Positions 8,218-16,706 of a stretch of 64,000 bases of DNA are shown here, one piece after another. Made by a program: the position numbers and the translations under genes. The DNA comes from Mycetohabitans endofungorum (GTDB taxonomy: Bacteria > Pseudomonadota > Gammaproteobacteria > Burkholderiales > Burkholderiaceae), in the NCBI RefSeq assembly GCF_002927045.1, contig NZ_PRDW01000013.1, positions 25,515 to 89,514 of the forward strand, read 5' to 3'. Below the pieces are notes generated by a model. The model was not told the DNA's origin, made no database searches, and was given only the letters and a program-made list of their open reading frames with translations. The first letter of the stretch is position 1, and every line of letters starts with the position of its first letter.

Positions 8218-8682
8218 GATGTCGATGATAGCCCCGTCGCGCCGTCTCCGTATGCGTCTGGTGTAACGTATCGGACGCCGGCAGCCCGGCTGCACGGCAT
8301 CACGCGCCACCTCAACCGTTGGAACGACATCGCGATGAGTTGGAAACCACTTCCTCACCTGCTGCCGTTCCACCCCAGTTGCTGCTGGCCATCGCCATCG
8401 GCACACTCACAGGCGCAGCATTTTCCCAATTCGCTGCTGAGCACCGCCCACCCACGACCACAAGCGCGGCGAGGACGTGCGCCAGGCTGGCCGTGCTGTC
8501 CGAGTTGACCGACGAATGGCTGGCCGCGTGGCGTAGTTGGTCCAAGCTCAATACGCCGCAGCGTCGCGCTGTTGCCAGCGGACAAGCCGACGGCTAGGCG
8601 CCGCGGCCGAGGCGATGCTGTACCACAGACGCTAGTTGGCTGCTGGCCGACGCGCACCGCAGCGCGCAAGCCGGCGGCTTGC
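8218..8682. other. Intergenic, possible decayed sequence
   Basis: A 465-base gap between the phosphatase start and the end of the kinase gene. A 92-residue plus-strand frame (8319-8597) has one hydrophobic stretch but no recognisable family, and I do not call it a gene. Confidence 0.4.
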
Positions 8683-9486
8683 TCATCCGCGCTCGGGCAG
8701 CGTCAGCGCGATCGAGGTGAAACCATCGGTCCCGCTCGCCGCGCTCGATTTGCCGCCGTGCGCCAGCACGACGCGCTGCGTGACGGACAGCGCGAGCGGC
8801 ATCCCGTCGGCGCCCTGCACCGGTGTCGTCCCGCGCAAGAATGGTTCGAACGCATGGGGCAAGTCCGGGTTGGTCAGCGCATCGGACGGTTGGAACCGGA
8901 TGACCGACCGCCATACACCGTCCTCAAAGACGTTTTCCATGCTAACCGTCCCGCCAGGGCGCGACGCGTCCACGGCATACGCCAACGCCGCCCACAGCGC
9001 CTGCGCAATGCGCGCGCCGTCCGCCACAATCGAGATACGTGACGGCGGCCAGCGCACCTCGATCGCCGTGGCGCGTTCGCGCGCGAAAGTCGCATCCAGG
9101 CACTGCACAACGTGTGCGACGACACGTTCGACGTCGAGCATCGTCTTGTCTAGCGGCAGCGCCTTGCTTTGCTCGCGGGTAGCGTCGATGACATCCTCGA
9201 TAATGCGTACCTGCTGCTCCACGCCCGTGCGCAAGCCGGCCAATGCCCGCGCAATGGTGGGCTCGGCCTGCCCCACCTTGCTCTCCAGGACGTAGATCCA
9301 ACTGTGAATGCCGTTGAGCGGACTGCGCAAGTCATGCGACGCCACCGACAACACGCGATCGCGCGCAAACAAGGCGGCAACGGTCTGCAGGTAGGCCGCG
9401 CGGGCGACCAACGCATCGTCGGGCTCACCGTCGAAGTTACCCGATGCAGGAATAGAGCGACTCAATACAATTTCTCCGTTTGGCAA
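8683..9486 (-). CDS. Short soluble histidine-kinase-like protein with degenerate ATPase domain
   Basis: A 267-residue protein without membrane segments. The HisKA dimerisation box is well conserved (SVASHDLRSPLNGIHSW, His51). In the ATP-binding half the expected N-box Asn is replaced (ALWAALAYAVDAS), and no DxGxG or GxGxG nucleotide motifs are visible before the C-terminal strand TSIALTLPERG. It probably cannot autophosphorylate. It may be a phosphotransfer partner or a decaying kinase. No response regulator lies nearby. Confidence 0.7.
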   Translation of the reverse strand: MPNGEIVLSRSIPASGNFDGEPDDALVARAAYLQTVAALFARDRVLSVASHDLRSPLNGIHSWIYVLESKVGQAEPTIARALAGLRTGVEQQVRIIEDVIDATREQSKALPLDKTMLDVERVVAHVVQCLDATFARERATAIEVRWPPSRISIVADGARIAQALWAALAYAVDASRPGGTVSMENVFEDGVWRSVIRFQPSDALTNPDLPHAFEPFLRGTTPVQGADGMPLALSVTQRVVLAHGGKSSAASGTDGFTSIALTLPERG

Positions 9487-9693
9487 AGCACGGACCGGAA
9501 CGCCAAGCCGTGACGGGTATTATAGGCATCGCGCCGGCGCTGTCACGATCCGCGCCGGGGAAGGATCCGGCTCGCGCTGCTGGTCAGGCGGGAGCCGGAC
9601 CTCAGCAAAGCTCACCCTTCTAGCAAGGCTCGATCCCGCCGGTGCCCGGCCGTTTGCGCTACGATGTCAGTTTTTAACTCAAGGAATCCCGCC

Positions 9694-10035
9694 ATGGCCA
9701 CTGTAACGACCGCCTCCGGGCTGCAATACGATGATTTGATCGAAGGCGCCGGCGCGCAGGTTCAAGCAGGCCAGACGGTCAGCGTGCACTATACCGGCTG
9801 GCTTACCGACGGACAGAAGTTCGATTCCAGCAAGGACCGCAACCAGCCGTTTTCGTTCGCGTTGGGCGCCGGCATGGTCATCCGAGGTTGGGACGAAGGC
9901 GTACAGGGAATGCGTGTGGGCGGCGTACGCCGGCTGACGATTCCGCCGCAATTGGGCTATGGCGCACGCGGTGCAGGCGGTGTCATCCCGCCGAATGCAA
10001 CGCTCGTGTTTGAAGTGGAATTGCTCAGCGTCTGA
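9694..10035 (+). CDS. FKBP-type peptidyl-prolyl isomerase
   Basis: A 113-residue single-domain FKBP without signal peptide, hence cytoplasmic. The family landmarks are [48 protein letters not shown] and [15 protein letters not shown]; the active-site Tyr, Phe, Asp and Trp are present. It catalyses cis-trans isomerisation of X-Pro bonds. ATG 9694 is preceded by AAGGA at 9681-9685; the longer frame from 9664 has no such site. It stands alone between unrelated genes. Confidence 0.92.
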   Translation: MATVTTASGLQYDDLIEGAGAQVQAGQTVSVHYTGWLTDGQKFDSSKDRNQPFSFALGAGMVIRGWDEGVQGMRVGGVRRLTIPPQLGYGARGAGGVIPPNATLVFEVELLSV

Positions 10036-10346
10036 GCCCCTGCCACCTCCGCCGGCTAAGCGGATCCCCTTGATGGTGCATGCCATGGCCGCCGTCGCGC
10101 CGGCGTCCTCGTCCACCGTGTCGTAGCGCGCGCACGACATTGCGTGTGCGATAGACGTGTCGCACGTCGCCAGCGCGGCGCTCTACATAGCCGTCTTGCC
10201 GCTGGACGCGAACGTGCAGTTCATGACCGTGATGGCGATCAAGTTGCCATACATCGATCGGCCTGCCATACATCGGCCGCGACTGACAGCCTGGCGACCC
10301 AGATGCCGTCATCGACCGCGGCTCACGGCCCCTTGGCACTCGACGG
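10036..10346. other. Intergenic between FKBP and chitosanase genes
   Basis: About 310 bases with no supported gene. A 12-base direct repeat TGCCATACATCG occurs at 10245-10256 and 10264-10275. No clear terminator hairpin with a T-run was found. Confidence 0.4.
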
Positions 10347-11444
10347 CTAGCGCAATTGCCAGTTCGTGACCTTGACGATCGCCGCGTCGGCATTCTTCAA
10401 GTTCATCTCGCCTTGGTCCATTAGCTTGCTCCATTGCTTGACCCGGTTCTTCCCGTTGGGCGACGTATTGTAGTCGTGCGTGTCGACGACCTTAGCCCGT
10501 TCGGCATAGAACCGCGTCATGAAGGTCTTCTCGTTCGGGCTATCGCCGGAGCGCGCGAGCAGCGCCTTCAGCGAGTCCCCGCCGCCGTCCGCCCCCTGGT
10601 TCAACGCCGTGTCGACGAACGAGCCGATCGTCAGCGCGCTGTTAAAGCCGCGCTGACGAGCCTGTTGCACACTGTATTGGATGTCCACGTTGTAGAACGT
10701 GCGCCACATCGCCTCGCGCCACGTCGGGTTATTCTGTTGCGCACCAACTTTGCTGCAAAAGATCTTGCTGCTGTCCGAGATCTTCAAGATTGAGCCGGAC
10801 ATCTTGCCATGCGCGCCAATGCGGGCAAGTCCGCCTTCCGCAGACGGAATCTTGGCACCGCTGAGCGCATCGAACGTCTTGAACAGCTCGGGACCGTCAG
10901 GTCCGGTATCGTTCGAACCGCCCGTAGTCGCGCCAAAAATCCCGATCGTATAGCCACGACCATCGTGGATGTTCTGACAGTACCCATAGTACTTTGTCCA
11001 TTGCAGCGAGTCCTGCTCCGGCTTGTTGATCAACTTCATGATGTTGTTCCACTGCTCGCCGTCCAAGCCCGTGTTCTTCTTCAAGAATTGCAGGGTCGCA
11101 GGGGAGAAATTGGCGTCCGGATTGCCGCTGGCCACGTTGGCAACCACGTTACAAGTTTGCCCGACACGCCACGGCTGGCCAGTATTGCCGTCGCCACTAT
11201 TCAGGTCCGGCGCGTTGCCCTGCGTCCAATAGGCCGCAGTGTAGTTTCGCCCGGCGTAACTGACCACCTCACCGCCCTGGTAGATCGTCTTGGCGTCCCA
11301 AGGCGCGTCGCAGGGTTCGCTGTTCGGCTGCGCATCGTCGGCGCGTGCCACGCCGGAGACGGTCAACAGGCCAAGGCTCATGGCAACAGCCCAAGACATG
11401 CGTGTCAACGTCTTCGAAATCGAATGGTTCAAGACAGACTCCAT
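10347..11444 (-). CDS. Secreted GH46 chitosanase with chitin-binding module
   Basis: A 365-residue exported enzyme that should hydrolyse chitosan. A signal peptide (residues 1 to about 36, ending GVARA) is followed by a CBM5/12-type module bounded by Cys45 and Cys98 with the aromatic positions PWDAKTIYQGGEVVSY, YTAAYWTQG and GQPWRVG. The catalytic domain has KPEQDSLQW (Glu143) and IHDGRGYTIGIFG (Asp161). This 18-residue spacing equals that of the catalytic Glu22 and Asp40 in Streptomyces N174 chitosanase. ATG 11444 is chosen because the signal peptide begins there; the longer frame is Arg-rich. It is probably exported via Sec and type II secretion (inference). Confidence 0.88.
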   Translation of the reverse strand: MESVLNHSISKTLTRMSWAVAMSLGLLTVSGVARADDAQPNSEPCDAPWDAKTIYQGGEVVSYAGRNYTAAYWTQGNAPDLNSGDGNTGQPWRVGQTCNVVANVASGNPDANFSPATLQFLKKNTGLDGEQWNNIMKLINKPEQDSLQWTKYYGYCQNIHDGRGYTIGIFGATTGGSNDTGPDGPELFKTFDALSGAKIPSAEGGLARIGAHGKMSGSILKISDSSKIFCSKVGAQQNNPTWREAMWRTFYNVDIQYSVQQARQRGFNSALTIGSFVDTALNQGADGGGDSLKALLARSGDSPNEKTFMTRFYAERAKVVDTHDYNTSPNGKNRVKQWSKLMDQGEMNLKNADAAIVKVTNWQLR

Positions 11445-11815
11445 ATTATTTATGCGTTGAAAATTACAAGCGCGCCGGCGACGAATAGCCGATACCGTAA
11501 AGCAAAGCGGGACCCGCGGCGCGCCAGGGCCGAAGCGCGCGGCCACTTGCACGAACCAGGTCCGCCATTTTCGCGATCCCATCCTCCACGACGGATACCG
11601 GCGCGGGCAAGCCCAAGGGTAGTCCATCGGAGTCACAACAAACCGATAATAGGCAGACCTGTCTATCTAATTTACGCGGAAAAACCCTAAAATGGATCGA
11701 ACAAACATTCCAATACTAAGGACGGCGTTTATGCGATCATCGCGGCAATCCATCCCAGCGGGAACGCGGCATTGGCGTCCCAGATATGTGCCAACCCGGA
11801 TGCCCATGCCACACG
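11445..11815. other. Chitosanase upstream region
   Basis: About 370 bases without a supported gene, holding the presumed chitosanase promoter on its left side and the end of the marR gene on its right. No convincing operator was identified. Confidence 0.4.
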
Positions 11816-12289
11816 CTATGCTTGCAACACGCTCGCGAGAATCTTGTCCAGTGCCTGGGCCAGCGCCGCGCGTTCAGCCTCGGACAACACCGCGAGAATT
11901 GCATCGTTGCGTTCGCGGAAAATCGATGCGGCCTTGCGAAACAACAAGGCTCCTTTTGCCGTAAGCGTGATGCGCACGCCACGGCCGTCTTCCTCGTCCG
12001 CTTCTTTAGTCAGCAAACCCTTCTTGCCGAGCACGTCGGTGGCGCGGCTCGCCTGGCTGCGATCCAGGTTCGACGCGCGCCCGAGATCCGATACCGACAA
12101 CGGACCGAACGAGCCGACGCTGAGCAGCACGCGCGCCTCGGTCAGGGGCAACCCCAAGCGGGCAACGAATGCGTCGTTCATTGCCTTGTCGGTCAGCTTT
12201 TTGAGCCAATGCAGCCGGTAGGTGAAAAGCTGATCGATCGGGCTCGGAGCAGGACGTCGGGTACGCATGGACGATCGGGACATTGACAA
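11816..12289 (-). CDS. MarR-family transcriptional regulator
   Basis: A 157-residue winged-helix repressor. The DNA-binding part contains LGLPLTEARVLLSVGSFGPL, LSVSDLGRASNLDRSQASRATDVL (recognition helix) and the wing GLLTKEADEEDGRGVRITLT. N- and C-terminal helices would form the dimer. The effector is unknown. It lies alone, upstream of a decayed aldolase gene transcribed in the opposite direction. Confidence 0.85.
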   Translation of the reverse strand: MSMSRSSMRTRRPAPSPIDQLFTYRLHWLKKLTDKAMNDAFVARLGLPLTEARVLLSVGSFGPLSVSDLGRASNLDRSQASRATDVLGKKGLLTKEADEEDGRGVRITLTAKGALLFRKAASIFRERNDAILAVLSEAERAALAQALDKILASVLQA

Positions 12290-12553
12290 TTGATGGCGAA
12301 ACGAGCATCCAGCATACCATTGCTACCTCGGCGCTCTGCTTACGCTGCCTGATTAAACTTTTCGGCAATACCCTCTGCCAATCTGATCCACCAATTTGCT
12401 CCATCACCCCCCTCTGCCAGCGCTCTGCGTCAACTTCTCCATCAACCCGCCAACCTATAATATGTGTGCGCACGCATCATATTGGTTGCGCGTACATCGA
12501 TAAGCCGTTACGATAGTCACCGATGCTTGATCCGGCACGACCGTGCCAGCCAC

Positions 12554-12785
12554 AAGGAGGCGAACAGGGCCACACCGCAGCACACGGTGCCTCCGTCCTG
12601 GTGCGCCGCTGACGAATGGCACGCCCGCGTGCAGCTCGCCGCCACCTATCGGGTCTTCCACCTGCTCGGCTGGACCGAACTGATCTTCAACCACATCACG
12701 CTTCGCGGACACCGGCGCCGGCGAGGATATGCTGGCCGCGTTGATCCGCCGCATCGAACGCATCGATCCATCCTATAAGACGTAA
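12554..12785 (+). pseudogene. Class II aldolase/adducin-family remnant with internal deletion
   Basis: A ribosome site (AAGGAGG, 12554-12560) and an N-terminal segment reading EWHARVQLAATYRVFHLLGW then TELIFNHITLR match the start of class II aldolase/adducin proteins. At about 12710 the frame changes, and only the family C-terminus remains (EDMLAALIRRIERIDPSYKT, 12723-12785). The roughly 600-base middle with the metal-binding His residues is missing, so this is a deletion scar. It ends 4 bases before the PanE-like gene, with which it probably formed an operon. Confidence 0.75.
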
Positions 12786-12789
12786 CCTG

Positions 12790-13791
12790 ATGATGCCCAG
12801 GAATATCACCATTGTGGGCGCTGGCGCGGTCGGCGGCCTGCTGGCCGGCAGGCTTGCGCAGAGCGGCGTTCCGGTCAAAGTGCTGGCCCGCGGCGCGCAA
12901 CTCGAGGCGATTCGCTCACGCGGACTGACGCTGATCGAGGATGGCGAGTCCACGATCGTGCACGCGCACGCCACAGACGATCCCACCCTGCTCGGCGCCC
13001 AAGACATCGTGTTCGTGTGCCTGAAAGGCCATGCGCTGGTCGATGCGGCAGCATCGCTGGCACCATTGATCGGCCCACACACGCGGATCGTGTCAGTCAT
13101 GAACGGCGTGCCGTGGTGGTTCCTGCATCAATTCGGTGGCGCGTGCGCCGATCGGCGGCTCGAATCGGTGGACCCTGGCGGCGTCGTGTCCGCGGCGCTG
13201 CCCGTGGCGCAGGCCGATGGCCTGGTCGTGCACCTGGCCGCATCGGTGCGCGAACCCGGCGTGATCGTGCGCAACAAGGGGAATCTGCTGATCGCTCGGG
13301 CACCGCACGACACCGGCGACGCGGTCCAGCATGAGATTGTCCGACTGCTGCAAGACGCCCGTTTCGACGTGTCGCTCGCCTCTTCGATCCAACATGAGAT
13401 TTGGGCGAAGCTGTGGGGCAACATGACGATGAACCCGATCAGCGTGCTCACCGGTTCAACCGCCGACGTAATCTTGGACGATCCGCTCACAGCACGCCTG
13501 GTTGCCGAAGTGATGCGGGAAGCGCAAGCCATCGGTGCGAAGCTGGGGTTGGACATGGGCATGAGTGTCGAGCAACGCAATGCTCAAACGCGCCAACTCG
13601 GTGCATTCAAGACATCGATGTTGCAGGATGCCGAAGCCGGCAGGCCGATGGAAATCGATGGGATCGTCAGTGCGCCGTATGAGCTTGCCCGAATGAGCGG
13701 CGTGCCGACGCCATACCTGGACATGCTGCTTGGCCTGATACGATTGAAGGGCCGCAGCACGAGGCTCTACGCTGGCGGCGCTGTCGGTTAG
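12790..13791 (+). CDS. Ketopantoate reductase-family (ApbA/PanE) NADPH reductase
   Basis: A 333-residue reductase with an N-terminal Rossmann motif ITIVGAGAVGGLLAGRLA and the family sequence VFVCLKGHALVDAAASLAPL. The conserved Lys/Asn/Glu region appears as EIWAKLWGNMTMNPISVLTG, and the substrate region includes QDAEAGRPMEIDGIVSAPYE. PanE reduces 2-dehydropantoate to pantoate, but many paralogues act on other 2-keto acids. Its position behind a class II aldolase remnant suggests a sugar-acid or hydroxy-acid role rather than pantothenate synthesis. The gene is intact. Confidence 0.8.
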   Translation: MMPRNITIVGAGAVGGLLAGRLAQSGVPVKVLARGAQLEAIRSRGLTLIEDGESTIVHAHATDDPTLLGAQDIVFVCLKGHALVDAAASLAPLIGPHTRIVSVMNGVPWWFLHQFGGACADRRLESVDPGGVVSAALPVAQADGLVVHLAASVREPGVIVRNKGNLLIARAPHDTGDAVQHEIVRLLQDARFDVSLASSIQHEIWAKLWGNMTMNPISVLTGSTADVILDDPLTARLVAEVMREAQAIGAKLGLDMGMSVEQRNAQTRQLGAFKTSMLQDAEAGRPMEIDGIVSAPYELARMSGVPTPYLDMLLGLIRLKGRSTRLYAGGAVG

Positions 13792-14138
13792 CAGCAGGTT
13801 TAATTGATCGCATCGGCGGCCAGCGTCCAAGCACTGCTGCGTAACGTAGTCGCCGACGGCACAGCGGGGCGCCTGACAAGTGGCTTGCCCGCCCTATTGT
13901 CCCCCGTCATCCAGCCCAACGCACGGCCTTTCAACGGTCAAGATCCGACAAGCCTATCCCTATAATAATACTTGAGCGCCGCCCTCTCGACGCGGCGTTT
14001 CTAGACTGCTACTCTGCGCGGCGCAGAAGCAGCACGCGCGGCTCACCGGTTCGTGCGTGATGCACCCGCCGAGACGTTCCTCTCACAGGAGGGATGCTTG
14101 AGAATCCACAACCCACCAAGACTCAAAGGGAACTAAAA
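13792..14138. other. Intergenic with promoter candidate
   Basis: About 350 bases without a supported gene. TATAAT at 13961-13966 is a good -10 match with a weak -35; it could drive the binding-protein gene downstream. The final bases hold AAAGGGA, the ribosome site for the GTG start at 14139. Confidence 0.4.
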
Positions 14139-14924
14139 GTGAAAAAACTATTTGCCGCTGTGTCTGTCGCGGTTGTCGCCTTCAGCGTATCCGCCAGCGC
14201 TTACGCCAAGGACTGGTCCACTATCCGCTTCGGCGTCGACGCGAGCTATCCGCCTTTCGAATCGAAGGCCGCGAACGGCAAGCTGGTCGGCTTTGACATC
14301 GATCTGGGCAACGAGATCTGCCGTCGCTTGCACGCCAAGTGCGTATGGGTCGAGAATGACTTCGACGGCATGATTCCCGCACTCAGGGCGCGTAAGTTCG
14401 ACGGCGTGCTGTCCTCAATGACGATGACGCCGCAGCGCGCCGAGCGGGTCGCGTTCTCGACCAAGCTGTTCAACACGCCGACGCGGTTGGTAGCCAAGGT
14501 CGGTTCGAGCATCCAGCCGACGCCGGAATCGCTCAAAGGTAAGCGCGTGGGCGTCGAACAAGGCACCATTCAAGAAACATATGCAAAGACGTACTGGGCA
14601 CCCAAGGGCGTCCAAGTCGTTCCCTACCAAAGTCAGGACCAGGTCTATGCCGACTTGCTCGCCGGCCGCCTTGACGCGGCGCTGCAGGATACGGTACAAG
14701 CCGACGTCGGCTTTCTTAAGACGCCGCGCGGCAAAGGATACGCATTCGTCGGCCCCGGCCTGCAAGACGAAAAAACCCTGGGTATTGGTGCGGGCATCGG
14801 CCTGCGCAAGGAAGACACCGACCTGAAGGTGAAAATCAACAAGGCCATCGCCGACATGCTCAACGATGGTACGTACAAAAAGCTTGAGCAGAAGTACTTC
14901 GATTTCGATATATACGGGGGCTGA
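14139..14924 (+). CDS. Periplasmic amino-acid-binding protein (Lys/Arg/Orn or His ABC uptake type)
   Basis: A 261-residue solute-binding protein of family 3. The signal peptide (VKKLFAAVSVAVVAFSVSAS through AYA, about 23 residues) precedes IRFGVDASYPPFESKAANGK, LVGFDIDLGNEICRRL and DGMIPALRARKFDGVLSSM, the ArgT/HisJ pattern. The GTG start at 14139 fits both AAAGGGA eight bases upstream and the signal peptide; the in-frame ATG at 14094 would add an unlikely 15 residues. No permease or ATPase gene adjoins it, so it is an orphan that must share transporter parts encoded elsewhere. Confidence 0.88.
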   Translation: MKKLFAAVSVAVVAFSVSASAYAKDWSTIRFGVDASYPPFESKAANGKLVGFDIDLGNEICRRLHAKCVWVENDFDGMIPALRARKFDGVLSSMTMTPQRAERVAFSTKLFNTPTRLVAKVGSSIQPTPESLKGKRVGVEQGTIQETYAKTYWAPKGVQVVPYQSQDQVYADLLAGRLDAALQDTVQADVGFLKTPRGKGYAFVGPGLQDEKTLGIGAGIGLRKEDTDLKVKINKAIADMLNDGTYKKLEQKYFDFDIYGG

Positions 14925-15003
14925 GCAACGCGGTGCGCGGCCACGTTGATGCGGGGCCACGCCCGCTCCAAGCGCCGCGCTGCACAGACCGCCAACGACG
15001 ACT

Positions 15004-16482
15004 TTACATCTGCCGGCGCAACTCTGCCGGCGGCACCTTCATTTGCTGCCGGTACTTAGTCACGGTACGCCGGGCCACCTGGATGCCCTGCTGCGTTAGC
15101 ATCCGCGCAAGCGTGACGTCGGACAATGGCTCGTGCGCATCCTCGGCATCGATCATTTCCTTAAGCAATGCCCGCACGGCCGCCGCGGAACACGTTCCGC
15201 CGCTCTGGGTGCACAGCTCACGAGGGAAGAAATGCTTGAACTCGAATATGCCGCGCGGCGTCGCCATGTATTTGTTGCCCGTGGCGCGCGAGATCGTCGA
15301 CTCGTGCAGGCCAAGCTCGTCCGCGACGTCGCGCAGCACGAACGGCTTTAGTGCGATTTCACCGTACAGGAAGAACGCCTTTTGGTGGGCCACGATGCAT
15401 TCGGCGACCCGCTGGATCGTATCGAAGCGCTGTTGCGCGTTACGCAACAGCCAGCGCGCTTCCTGCAATTGCTGCCCCAGCGGCGAACGGTTAGTGCCCG
15501 ATGCTTGCGCAAACAAATCCGCGTACATCCGGTTGATCCGAGCGCGCGGTAGCACTGCGGGATTCACGGTGACGACGAACTTGTCCCGAACCTGCCGCAC
15601 GATCACGTCCGGCACGACATAGTTGTCCTCAGGCCGTCCATATGCATTGCCGGGCTTCGGATCAAGCTTGCGGATGAGCGCACAGGCCTCGTGCAACGCG
15701 CGCGTGCTGCAACCAATATGCTTCTGCAATTCACCGAGTTCGCGACGCGCCAGCCGCTCCAAGTGATGCGAGATGATCTCACGCGCAATGTCGCGCCGTG
15801 GCGTGTCATCCGGCATCGCGTTCAACTGCAACAGCAGGCACTCGGACAATGAGCGGGCACCGATACCAGGCTTGTCCAACGATTGCACAAAGCGTAACGC
15901 AACCAACAGCTCTTGGTCCGTGGGTGGCGTGCCAAGCTCGGCGAGCGCAGCCAATTCCGACAGCGATTGTCGCAGGTAACCATCGTCATCCAGCGCCTCG
16001 ATCACCAATTGAGCCAGCTCCCGGTCGCGCTCATCGAGGCGATACAGACACAACGTGCCCTGCAATTGCTCGCGCAGCGACGGCTGAGTACGTACCCAGG
16101 CGGTCGGGTCACTGTTGTCCGCGCCACTGTGTTCGCGAATTGGGCCGTGATCATACGGATCGCCAGCGAAATCCGTTGTGACCGTATCCGAATAGGGTGT
16201 CTCCGCAACCACACCGGCGGCCTCCGCGCCGCTGGTGATGGGTTCAGCGCAGGACGGCAACGCACCGTCCTCACTATCACAGTCGGCGCTGGCCAGCGTA
16301 TCCGGTGCGGCGTCTTCGGCTCCGCTCAACGAGTCGTCCTCGAGAAAAGGATTGGAGTCCAGCGCCGCGCGCAGTTCTTGCTGGAACTCGACGGAAGACA
16401 GCTGCAAAAGGCGTACCGACTGCTGCAGTCGCGGCGTCAATGCCAGCGACTGTCGCATGCGTTGTTCCAGTAGTTGGGGCAT
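15004..16482 (-). CDS. rpoN: RNA polymerase sigma-54 factor
   Basis: A 492-residue sigma-54. Region I is Gln/Leu-rich (MPQLLEQRMRQSLALTPRLQ, then QSVRLLQLSSVEF). An acidic region II follows, then the core-binding and DNA-binding regions (LKPFVLRDVADELGLHESTI). The RpoN box near the C-terminus reads ARRTVTKYRQQ against the consensus ARRTVAKYRE. It directs transcription from -24/-12 promoters with AAA+ activators. The usual rpoN neighbours (lptB, hpf, ptsN) are missing here, so it may be a second copy. Confidence 0.92.
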   Translation of the reverse strand: MPQLLEQRMRQSLALTPRLQQSVRLLQLSSVEFQQELRAALDSNPFLEDDSLSGAEDAAPDTLASADCDSEDGALPSCAEPITSGAEAAGVVAETPYSDTVTTDFAGDPYDHGPIREHSGADNSDPTAWVRTQPSLREQLQGTLCLYRLDERDRELAQLVIEALDDDGYLRQSLSELAALAELGTPPTDQELLVALRFVQSLDKPGIGARSLSECLLLQLNAMPDDTPRRDIAREIISHHLERLARRELGELQKHIGCSTRALHEACALIRKLDPKPGNAYGRPEDNYVVPDVIVRQVRDKFVVTVNPAVLPRARINRMYADLFAQASGTNRSPLGQQLQEARWLLRNAQQRFDTIQRVAECIVAHQKAFFLYGEIALKPFVLRDVADELGLHESTISRATGNKYMATPRGIFEFKHFFPRELCTQSGGTCSAAAVRALLKEMIDAEDAHEPLSDVTLARMLTQQGIQVARRTVTKYRQQMKVPPAELRRQM

Positions 16483-16706
16483 TTTTCGGTAATCCTTCGA
16501 TTTTGAATAACAAGCGCGACCGCGCACGCACAATGCGACGTGGACCGCTGTTGCATTGACAAGCAACACCCGTACCAGCTGCGTGATGACCCACTATGCA
16601 GCGAGCACATGCCGATCCCGGCGCGCGGTAGCTACGCCTGCCCGTGCCCTTTTTACAACGCTTCGGGAAGACATTCACCGTCGGATGCCGGGCCAGCTCA
16701 GTGTGC

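Noticed and set aside
8319..8597. 92-residue frame with one hydrophobic stretch upstream of the phosphatase
   Set aside because: No family, no ribosome site, and low-complexity Ala/Arg/Thr content.
10245..10275. 12-base direct repeat TGCCATACATCG
   Set aside because: Only two copies in a short intergenic region with no other sign of a mobile element or operator.
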